Of a stretch of 5,678 nucleotides of DNA, positions 1 to 5,678 are shown piece after piece. The notes under the pieces are model-generated. The model worked only from the letters and a program-made list of their open reading frames with translations. It was not told the DNA's origin and made no database searches. This stretch comes from an uncultured bacterium (GTDB lineage Bacteria; Bacteroidota; Bacteroidia; Chitinophagales; Chitinophagaceae): assembly GCA_903957405.1 (NCBI GenBank), contig CAJBPC010000010.1:1-5678 (forward strand). The letters are read 5' to 3'. The translations under genes and the position numbers were made by a program. Numbering within the stretch: position 1 is the stretch's first letter; each line of letters begins with the position of its first letter.

Positions 1-1058
1 ATGCCTTTGAGATCGGTACGGAGCTGCGTTTTCTGAATAACAGAATTGGGCTTGACCTGACTTATTACAACAGCACGACGCGTAATCAGATTCTGAATAT
101 CCCGCTTTCCTTGACAAGTGGATATGGAAGCCGGAGCATTAACGCAGGAAAGATCAGGAATTGGGGATACGAGGCGATGTTGAATTTTCAGGTCATTCGG
201 TCCAAGAGTTTGAAATGGACGACCGATATCAATTTCAGTGCTAATCGCAGCAAGGTCATTGAGCTTCGGGATGGGCTTACCAATTTCCTAATGGCGAGCC
301 GGTCAGTAACTGTGGAAGCCAGGGTGGGAGAGCGCATGGGAGATTTATATGGGATAGGTTTTGCAAGGGTTCAGAATTCGGATCCTACAGCGGCATATTA
401 CGATGCTTCCGGCAAGTTTGTCGGGCAAATGGTTTTTGATGCCGGAAATGGCAGGCCTATCAGGACAACGAACAGGATCAAACTCGGCAATTACAATCCT
501 GATTTTTTGTTTGGGATCATGAACAGTGTCAATTACAAGGGAGTCAATTTCAGTTTTCTGTTTGATATCCGCAGTGGTGGGGAGCTTTACAGCCATACCC
601 AGACGGTCGGTCGTGAGGGAGGAATCATCGTTGAGACGTTGGAAGGGCGTAAGGATGGGTATGATCTGACAAAGGACGGCAATGGTGTTATCGGCCAGGG
701 TGTCGTATTCGTTAATGGTGCGCCATCAGTCAACACCAAGAAGGTTTCTGCGAGGGAATGGCATACGGCCTGGACGGGCGGCAGGGGTATAGCAGAGGGT
801 GTCATGTACGATGCATCTTTCATAAAACTGAGGGAGCTTCAGATAGGTTATACGATTCCTGACAAGGTCTGGGGCAAGTTGCCTTTCAGGGGTGTTAATA
901 TTTCGTTTGTGGGTCGAAATCTTTTCTTATGGGATCGCGTACCCCATGTTGATCCTGAGAACATGAGCTACAGTGGCGGCACAGCACTACCGGGAATCGA
1001 ATTCATGGCTTTGCCGAGTGCACGCAGTTATGGATTCAATATTCGTGTGAAACTCTAA
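1..1058 (+). CDS. SusC/RagA-family TonB-linked outer-membrane transporter, C-terminal part (5' truncated by window edge)
   Basis: The reading frame is already open at base 3 and runs 351 codons to TAA at 1056-1058. A full family member is about 1000 residues, so roughly the last third is present: the C-terminal strands of the 22-stranded beta-barrel. Family hallmarks are visible: FEIGTELRFLNNRIGLDLTY at the window edge, the block DASFIKLRELQIGYTIP near codons 269-285, then GRNLFLWDRVPHVDPE, and the ending LPSARSYGFNIRVKL, whose last residues resemble the final barrel strand recognised by the BAM machinery. These proteins import ligands through the outer membrane with TonB-ExbBD energy. The plug domain, carboxypeptidase-like N-terminal domain and TonB box are outside the window. 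The internal TTG at 111 is not a real start, because coding similarity continues upstream to the edge. The susD-like gene follows 26 bp downstream and is presumably in the same operon. The substrate cannot be read from this fragment. Confidence 0.96.
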   Translation, partial: AFEIGTELRFLNNRIGLDLTYYNSTTRNQILNIPLSLTSGYGSRSINAGKIRNWGYEAMLNFQVIRSKSLKWTTDINFSANRSKVIELRDGLTNFLMASRSVTVEARVGERMGDLYGIGFARVQNSDPTAAYYDASGKFVGQMVFDAGNGRPIRTTNRIKLGNYNPDFLFGIMNSVNYKGVNFSFLFDIRSGGELYSHTQTVGREGGIIVETLEGRKDGYDLTKDGNGVIGQGVVFVNGAPSVNTKKVSAREWHTAWTGGRGIAEGVMYDASFIKLRELQIGYTIPDKVWGKLPFRGVNISFVGRNLFLWDRVPHVDPENMSYSGGTALPGIEFMALPSARSYGFNIRVKL

Positions 1059-1084
1059 TACATCAACGTTTAAAATCTTCTCAC

Positions 1085-2611
1085 ATGAAAAGTATATCAT
1101 ACATCATCATAATTTGGAGTTCATTATTAATGTTTTCCTGTACCAAGGACTTCAGCACTATCAACACCGATACGAATGTGCCTACCACTGTTACGCCCGA
1201 CTTGTTGCTCAGCGGAGTCATTCGGGGTGTGATGTCAGATAACGTCGGCATAGCATGGGGTATCGGCAATCTGGTTGCACAATACAACGCAAAAATTCAG
1301 TTCGTGAACGAGGACAGGTATCTGTGGAACGAGCAAAATGGCGTATGGAACAATACATACGGTAATTATCGCAATTTACAGAACATCCTTTCGATGATGG
1401 ATGGTGATCAGCGTAATACATATTACGGAGTAGCACTAGTGCTGAAGGCCTATTTATTTGAGCGGCTCACGGCTGCGTACGGGGATGTTCCCTATACGGA
1501 AGCTGGAAAGGCGAAGTTAGACGGTACTTATTCACCGAAGTATGACAAGCAGGAGGATATCTATACCGCGATACTTTCAGATCTGAAAAAGGCAAATGAA
1601 GTACTCGCAATCAGTACAAATCCGATCGGTGGAGACATGTTGTATAACGGCGGTTCATCGGCCATCATAAAATGGCGTCGGTTGGCAAATTCACTTCGCA
1701 TTCGTTATTTGATGCGCATCTCCAATAAGAAAAGCGTGTCATCCGAATTACAGGCCATTATCTCGGATCCGGTAAACAACCCGGTATTTACAAGCAACGC
1801 TGACAATGCCGAATTGAAATATCTTTCGCAATCGCCCAATCAGTGGCCGTTGTACGATGCCCGTGTTGGATCTTTTGACGAGATACGAGTTAGTAAGACC
1901 ATGAGTGACCGTCTTTCTGCAATCAACGATCCCAGGCTGGCCGTATTCGGAAGGCCGTCGCAAAAGTCAATTGCCAATGGGAAGCCCGTCATAGAGGGTA
2001 TACCGAACGGACTTGGGGATGTGCCTGCGTTGAATTACAACGGTGGTCCACAGGGTGTTTCACGGGTCGGTTATACATTCGCATGTCTGGTCTGCAACGA
2101 TGCCGGGCAAGCGTCCCCCGATCCCACTGCTCCCCGGGCCATCATGATGACGTATTCTCAGTTGCAGTTATTGCTTGCCGAAGCCAGGGAGAGAGGCTTA
2201 ATCTCTACCGGGGATGCAGCAACCTTTTATAACAATGGGATACAGTCGAATTTTGATTATTGGAGAGCTCTTGTACCATCTTCTTACGGAATCGACATGA
2301 ATGTCCCTGCAAGTTATTTTACGCAATCTGCTGTCTCATATACTGGCACAAGTGCTGAGAAGCTTGAGCGGATACATTTTCAAAAATGGATCGCCAATTA
2401 TTTCACAGCTCTTGAAGGGTGGTTCGAGTGGAGGCGTGTGGGCGTGCCTGCGATCGTTCCAGGCCTCAACAACCTTAATGGTGACAAGGTTCCTGTGAGG
2501 TTCATCTATCCGGTCATCGAGCAATCACTGAACGGGGATAACCGAAAAGAAGCCGTATCAAGACAGGGTGGTACCGATGACATCAACACGCGGATGTGGC
2601 TTATCAAGTAA
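1085..2611 (+). CDS. SusD/RagB-family surface lipoprotein (SusD-like_2 type)
   Basis: This 508-residue protein is the ligand-binding lid partner of the upstream SusC-like transporter. The ATG at 1085 is followed by a short lipoprotein signal peptide, with hydrophobic residues 4-17 and the cysteine at C19 in LMFSC. The -3 residue is Met, slightly off the classic lipobox. After the cysteine comes TKDF, resembling the K-plus-acidic surface export signal of Bacteroidota lipoproteins. Family marks in order: INTDTNVPTTVTPDLLLSG (26-44), the TPR-like region with LKAYLFERLTAAYGDVPYTE (120-139), IIKWRRLANSLRIRYLMRIS (194-213), MMTYSQLQLLLAEARERGL (354-372) with FYNNGIQSNFDYW (381-393), FQKWIANYFTALEGWFEWRR (432-451) and FIYPVIEQSLNGDN (473-486). 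These match the SusD-like_2 branch rather than the classic starch-type SusD. Length is normal for the family. The only cysteines after C19 are C334 and C337 (CLVC). Ligand is unknown; SusD_2 proteins are paired with many substrates. Confidence 0.96.
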   Translation: MKSISYIIIIWSSLLMFSCTKDFSTINTDTNVPTTVTPDLLLSGVIRGVMSDNVGIAWGIGNLVAQYNAKIQFVNEDRYLWNEQNGVWNNTYGNYRNLQNILSMMDGDQRNTYYGVALVLKAYLFERLTAAYGDVPYTEAGKAKLDGTYSPKYDKQEDIYTAILSDLKKANEVLAISTNPIGGDMLYNGGSSAIIKWRRLANSLRIRYLMRISNKKSVSSELQAIISDPVNNPVFTSNADNAELKYLSQSPNQWPLYDARVGSFDEIRVSKTMSDRLSAINDPRLAVFGRPSQKSIANGKPVIEGIPNGLGDVPALNYNGGPQGVSRVGYTFACLVCNDAGQASPDPTAPRAIMMTYSQLQLLLAEARERGLISTGDAATFYNNGIQSNFDYWRALVPSSYGIDMNVPASYFTQSAVSYTGTSAEKLERIHFQKWIANYFTALEGWFEWRRVGVPAIVPGLNNLNGDKVPVRFIYPVIEQSLNGDNRKEAVSRQGGTDDINTRMWLIK

Positions 2612-2652
2612 AAATAATTCACTGATTTTTCTTCTCATATAGCAATCCACAA

Positions 2653-2676
2653 GAGCCCCTATTTCCATAGGGGCTC
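2653..2676 (+). terminator. Perfect 10-bp GC-rich hairpin after susD, probable intrinsic terminator or attenuator
   Basis: GAGCCCCTAT (2653-2662) and ATAGGGGCTC (2667-2676) are exact reverse complements around a TTCC loop. The hairpin lies 41 bases after the susD-like stop. The following sequence ATTTCGGTAATTTTA has only interrupted T runs, so termination may be partial. It may separate the SusCD transcript from the phosphoesterase gene, or lower expression of the latter. Structure is seen directly; function is inferred. Confidence 0.75.
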
Positions 2677-2681
2677 ATTTC

Positions 2682-2696
2682 GGTAATTTTATTACC
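2682..2696. repeat. Small inverted repeat in the leader of the phosphoesterase gene
   Basis: GGTAAT (2682-2687) and ATTACC (2691-2696) are exact reverse complements separated by TTT. The repeat lies 5 bases after the larger hairpin and ends 17 bases before the ATG of the phosphoesterase gene. It overlaps TAATTTTA, which loosely resembles the Bacteroidota -7 promoter element TAnnTTTG but lacks the final G and has no clear -33 partner. It could be an operator, a second terminator stem, or chance in AT-rich DNA. Confidence 0.35.
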
Positions 2697-2713
2697 ATAT
2701 AAATCGGAAGGAC

Positions 2714-5449
2714 ATGAGGCATCTTATATTATTTATTTTATTCACCACCTTGTTTGTTTCTGAGCATTTCGCACAGCAGCGATACATGTTGGAAGTCCCT
2801 GGAAGGGATTCTTTTTCAGCTTTAAGGCCTGGAGGGATATCGGTATTACCGAGTGGGCGGTTTGTCAAGCCGGCGGGGGATCTGCGTTTGATCACACATG
2901 ACCCATTCGGAATGACCCTGTCACAGGATGGGAAACTGGCCGTAACACTGCATGATGGGGTATTGACCCTTATGTACCTTGATTCGGACACCACCATAAG
3001 GGTTCCTGATTATCAAGGCCGGATTCCATCGCCATTCAAAAAAGGATCCCTGATGGGTGCCTCTTTTCATAAAGATAACAGGACGGTTTTCTTGAGCGGA
3101 GGTGATGCGGGTACCGTCATTGCTTTTGATTGCAGGACACTGAAGGTCATACGCACGTATGACCTGAATGGCAGAAGCGGTGACAGTTTATATGCGGATA
3201 GTTTTTCATCGGATCTTTTATACAATGAAGCAAAAAATGAGTTGCTGGTGCTTGACCAGGCCAACTATCGACTGGTTCGGATCGATTTGAGCACAGCGCT
3301 TGTAAAAGCATCGATCGCTACGGGTCGGTTGCCCTTCGGCCTTGCTTTATCGCAGGATAAAAACACGGCGGTTATTGCAAATGTGGGCATGTATGCGTAT
3401 CCAATCGTGAAAGGCATGACGAAAGCGAATATGGACAGCATGATGATCTTACAGCATCCATATGGGCATAATACACCGGAGTCGATCAATGGCACCGTGA
3501 TTGACAGGAAGAATATACCCGGTGTCGGAGATCCAAATGCTTTGGAGTCGATGAGCGTATATACAATCGATTTGAATAGCAATTCTGTAATGGCCAGGAT
3601 TAAAACCGGGCTGCGTGTCGGTGAGATGATTGATGGTGCAGAAGTCATCGGAGGCTCCAGTCCCAATAGCATTGCCATTCATCATCCTTTTGCATATGTC
3701 ACCAATGCGACAAATGACAACATCAGTGTGATCGATTACACAAAAGGTACAATCATTCGTCATATACCGATCCGAGTGAATGAAGAACTTGACAAATATC
3801 GTGGGCTTCTTCCTTTCGGCATAACGATTTCCCGCGATGGCAGAAAGCTCTATACCGCACTGCTCGGGTTCAATGCGGTTGCCGTCATTGATACCCGAAC
3901 CGACAAGACACTTGGTCTCATTCCGACAGGATGGGGACCAACCCGTGTGCATTTATCGCCTGATGAAAAAAAATTGTATATCACCAGTTGCCGTGGCCTG
4001 GGTGCCGGTCCAAATGGTGGACGGTCCTTCGTGTCGCCAGAGCAGGGCACCTATGTAGGTGATATCCAGCTTGCCAGCTTTCAGAAGCTTGATAATCCCG
4101 ATAACAATCAGTTAAATAGATATACGGAAGATGTGCTTTCGTACACGTTTGCGAAAACTACTATTTCAGATACGAAGAATCCACTGCCTTCTTTTCCGGG
4201 TGAGCGCAGCAGTCCGATTCGGCATATTGTCTATATCACGAAAGAGAACAGGACTTATGATGAGGTCTTGGGTCAGTTGCACTCAGGTAAGGGGGATTCC
4301 ACATTGTCGAGGTTTGGCATGAATGTGGATGTGAAAGTGAGGAGAAAAGTGAGTACTGACATTGGGAAATTTGAAGCAGATTCTGTGGTCTTGCGGCAAG
4401 CCAATATCTCCCCCAATCACCATAAGATTGCCGGACAGTTTTCCTTCTCGGATAATTTTTATTGTGACAGTGATGCTTCCATCCACGGGCATCATTGGAT
4501 GATGGGTGTCATACCGAATGAATGGGTAGAGGTGAATTCGAATACTAGCAAGACCGCTGATTTCTTTTCTCCGGCTCCGGGCCGCAGGTTTCCCGGATCC
4601 ACGGGAAGTATGGATCCTGAGGATTTTGCCGAGACGGGCGGCTTGTGGGAGGCTCTGGAAAGGAAAGGTGTTTCATTTTATAATTTCGGTGAAGCGAATG
4701 AGACGGCACATGTAAGGGAGGCATGGTCTGATACGTCAACGGGAGCAGGACACGCCGTCATGGTTCCCATGCAGAAAGCACTTCATGCGCGAACGAGTCA
4801 TGATTATGCCGGGTATAACATGAGCATCCCTGATCAGTTCAGGATGGAGCAGTTCGAACGTGTGTTCACGGATAAGTGGCTTTTGGGCAAGGAGGAATTG
4901 CCATCGCTGATCACTGTTCAAATCCCCAATGACCACACGGCATCTCCTAGACCGGAAGACGGATATCCTTACGTGCACAGTTATGTGGCGGATAACGACC
5001 TAGCATTGGGGAGGATACTTCATTTTCTTTCTAGGACACCTTATTGGAAGAACATGCTTGTGGTCATCACCGAAGACGACCCACAAGGCGGCGTCGATCA
5101 TATTGATGCACACAGGAGCATCCTTCTGATGGCCGGGCCATTCGTTAAGAAGGGGCATGTGTCCAGTGTCCACGCGAATTTCGGTTCCATCCTTAAATTG
5201 ATTTACAATATTCTTGGTGTGCCATATGTGAACCAATATGATGTGACCGCATCTCACCTCAGCGACTTTTTTACTGACGTACCCGATTACAGTACATACA
5301 GCCTAGAGTTTCCTGATAAAAGGGTCTTTGACCCCACAAAAGCCATGCAACGTTACAATCGGGATATCGACTGGAGGAAAATACAGCAAGGTCCCATGAT
5401 GGATGATGAAAAAGATCAGCGATCGAGGCATTATAATCAGAATAAATGA
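2714..5449 (+). CDS. Exported YVTN/YncE-like beta-propeller fused to phosphoesterase (alkaline/acid phosphatase-like, phospholipase C superfamily)
   Basis: This is a 911-residue two-domain protein. Residues 1-20 form a Sec signal peptide (basic start, hydrophobic ILFILFTTLFV, likely cut after HFA) with no lipobox, so it is periplasmic or secreted. Residues about 25-480 are a YVTN-type beta-propeller: blade-like units include LPFGLALSQDKNTAVIANV (206-224), PNSIAIHHPFAYVTNATND (317-335) and LPFGITISRDGRKLYTALLG (366-385). Residues about 500-855 are the phosphoesterase domain. It has the metal-binding start HIVYITKENRTYDEVLG (504-520), the likely nucleophile S589 in SDASIHGHHW (586-595), NDHT (739-742), and TEDDPQGGVDHIDAHR (786-801), giving further metal ligands D788, D789, D795 and H796 by analogy with AcpA and bacterial phospholipase C. 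It should hydrolyse phosphomono- or diesters; the substrate cannot be read. The propeller may bind ligand or partner. The ATG at 2714 is the only start that keeps the signal peptide; an in-frame stop lies at 2684. AAGGA sits just one base before the ATG, too close for a normal ribosome-binding site. Confidence 0.93.
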   Translation: MRHLILFILFTTLFVSEHFAQQRYMLEVPGRDSFSALRPGGISVLPSGRFVKPAGDLRLITHDPFGMTLSQDGKLAVTLHDGVLTLMYLDSDTTIRVPDYQGRIPSPFKKGSLMGASFHKDNRTVFLSGGDAGTVIAFDCRTLKVIRTYDLNGRSGDSLYADSFSSDLLYNEAKNELLVLDQANYRLVRIDLSTALVKASIATGRLPFGLALSQDKNTAVIANVGMYAYPIVKGMTKANMDSMMILQHPYGHNTPESINGTVIDRKNIPGVGDPNALESMSVYTIDLNSNSVMARIKTGLRVGEMIDGAEVIGGSSPNSIAIHHPFAYVTNATNDNISVIDYTKGTIIRHIPIRVNEELDKYRGLLPFGITISRDGRKLYTALLGFNAVAVIDTRTDKTLGLIPTGWGPTRVHLSPDEKKLYITSCRGLGAGPNGGRSFVSPEQGTYVGDIQLASFQKLDNPDNNQLNRYTEDVLSYTFAKTTISDTKNPLPSFPGERSSPIRHIVYITKENRTYDEVLGQLHSGKGDSTLSRFGMNVDVKVRRKVSTDIGKFEADSVVLRQANISPNHHKIAGQFSFSDNFYCDSDASIHGHHWMMGVIPNEWVEVNSNTSKTADFFSPAPGRRFPGSTGSMDPEDFAETGGLWEALERKGVSFYNFGEANETAHVREAWSDTSTGAGHAVMVPMQKALHARTSHDYAGYNMSIPDQFRMEQFERVFTDKWLLGKEELPSLITVQIPNDHTASPRPEDGYPYVHSYVADNDLALGRILHFLSRTPYWKNMLVVITEDDPQGGVDHIDAHRSILLMAGPFVKKGHVSSVHANFGSILKLIYNILGVPYVNQYDVTASHLSDFFTDVPDYSTYSLEFPDKRVFDPTKAMQRYNRDIDWRKIQQGPMMDDEKDQRSRHYNQNK

Positions 5450-5544
5450 AAGCAGAATCCCCATTCGGATCGGTGCGGAATGGAAATGCATATGGATGCA
5501 TTGCGTGAAGTGACCGGGAAGATGGATATTGGGTGAATATTGAC

Positions 5545-5574
5545 GAGGGCCGGTTGTAAAAACAACTGGCCCTC
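5545..5574 (+). terminator. Intrinsic terminator after the phosphoesterase gene
   Basis: A 13-bp stem pairs 5545-5557 (GAGGGCCGGTTGT) with 5562-5574 (ACAACTGGCCCTC). It has a single G-U wobble (5552 with 5567) and an AAAA loop at 5558-5561. TTTGT follows on the plus strand, a short T tract. It lies 95 bases after the phosphoesterase stop and fits as the end of this transcript. On the minus strand the stem is followed by GTCAATATT, so it is better as a plus-strand terminator, though the hairpin could stop transcription in both directions. Confidence 0.8.
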
Positions 5575-5581
5575 TTTGTAA

Positions 5582-5608
5582 TGCTGAAAGTCTATTTCAG
5601 CACTGAAA
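5582..5608. repeat. Overlapping inverted repeats able to form two exclusive hairpins
   Basis: TGCTGAAA (5582-5589) pairs perfectly with TTTCAGCA (5595-5602) around a GTCTA loop. The same TTTCAG (5595-5600) can pair instead with a second CTGAAA (5603-5608) across two bases. Seven consecutive A residues (5606-5612) follow, which read as a T tract on the minus strand but lie before, not after, the stem in that direction. The element sits between the plus-strand terminator and a possible convergent gene end. Role unknown. Confidence 0.45.
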
Positions 5609-5617
5609 AAAATCGAA

Positions 5618-5678
5618 TCAATTCCTAAAGAACCATCTCGTCGTTTCATACAAAGGAATGAGTTCAATATGAATTGGG
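5618..5678 (-). CDS. Possible 3' end of a convergent minus-strand gene, product unknown
   Basis: Reading the minus strand from the window edge, one frame is open for 19 codons and ends at TGA (complement of 5618-5620), giving PIHIELIPLYETTRWFFRN. This looks like the end of a real protein: the L-x-E-T-x-R-W-F-x-x-N pattern faintly recalls the last helix of some nucleotide-sugar epimerases, but that is too short to name a product. The hairpins just beyond it, 5582-5608 and 5545-5574, suit a convergent intergenic region. An open frame of this length arises easily by chance, so confidence is low. Confidence 0.35.
   Translation of the reverse strand, partial: PIHIELIPLYETTRWFFRN

Noticed and set aside
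2301..2498. A plus-strand 65-codon frame inside the SusD-like gene
   Set aside because: It is an out-of-frame shadow of the conserved SusD C-terminal region and has no independent signal.
2677..2713. A Bacteroidota-type promoter (TAnnTTTG with an upstream TTG) before the phosphoesterase gene
   Set aside because: TAATTTTA is only a partial match and the spacing upstream falls within the terminator stem with no clear -33 element.
3265..3952. Two longish minus-strand open frames (137 and 167 codons) opposite the beta-propeller
   Set aside because: They lie inside a well-supported plus-strand gene with clear domain motifs, and their translations show no family features. They are antisense shadows.
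5461..5502. Small inverted repeats CCATTC/GAATGG (5461-5466, 5478-5483) and AATGCAT/ATGCATT (5485-5491, 5496-5502)
   Set aside because: The stems are only 6-7 bp with no T tract or conserved partner, and such repeats are expected by chance in this length of DNA. The stronger terminator lies just downstream.
5437..5667. A 76-codon minus-strand open frame across the end of the phosphoesterase gene and the following gap
   Set aside because: It runs through the terminator hairpin and the competing hairpins, overlaps the real gene end, and its translation has no recognisable domain. A different minus-strand frame ending at 5618 looks more protein-like.
5652..5678. A new plus-strand gene starting at the ATG at 5669 with AAAGGA upstream
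   Set aside because: Only three codons are visible and the spacing of 11 bases is not decisive. It also conflicts with the possible convergent gene end.

Overview
The window carries a TonB-dependent nutrient-uptake pair (SusC-like and SusD-like) followed by a large exported phosphoesterase. The paired SusC/SusD architecture is essentially diagnostic of the phylum Bacteroidota. The moderate GC content by eye and the subtype of SusD protein fit the environmental orders Chitinophagales, Sphingobacteriales or Cytophagales, but that finer placement is inference.

Layout: bases 1-1058 (+) are the last 351 codons of a SusC/RagA-family outer-membrane transporter whose 5' end lies outside the window. 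After a 26-bp gap, 1085-2611 (+) encodes its SusD/RagB-type surface lipoprotein partner. The gap 2612-2713 holds a strong perfect hairpin (2653-2676) and a second small inverted repeat (2682-2696). Then 2714-5449 (+) encodes a 911-residue exported protein that joins an N-terminal YVTN/YncE-like beta-propeller to a C-terminal phosphoesterase of the acid phosphatase/phospholipase C superfamily. The tail 5450-5678 holds an intrinsic terminator (5545-5574), a set of competing small hairpins (5582-5608) and, on the minus strand at the very edge, what may be the last 19 codons of a convergent gene.

How the parts may work together: the SusC/SusD pair would bind a ligand at the cell surface and import it through the outer membrane using TonB energy. 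The phosphoesterase has a signal peptide and would act in the periplasm or outside the cell. Its position just downstream suggests, without proving it, that the transported ligand is a phosphorylated compound or phosphoester rather than a plain glycan. No glycoside hydrolase, sensor, sigma or anti-sigma factor is visible here. The hairpin between susD and the phosphoesterase gene leaves open whether the two are co-transcribed. No mobile element, CRISPR array, tRNA or rRNA was seen. The three main genes are known families, and I see no clearly new system, only a gene pairing and some regulatory structures worth checking.
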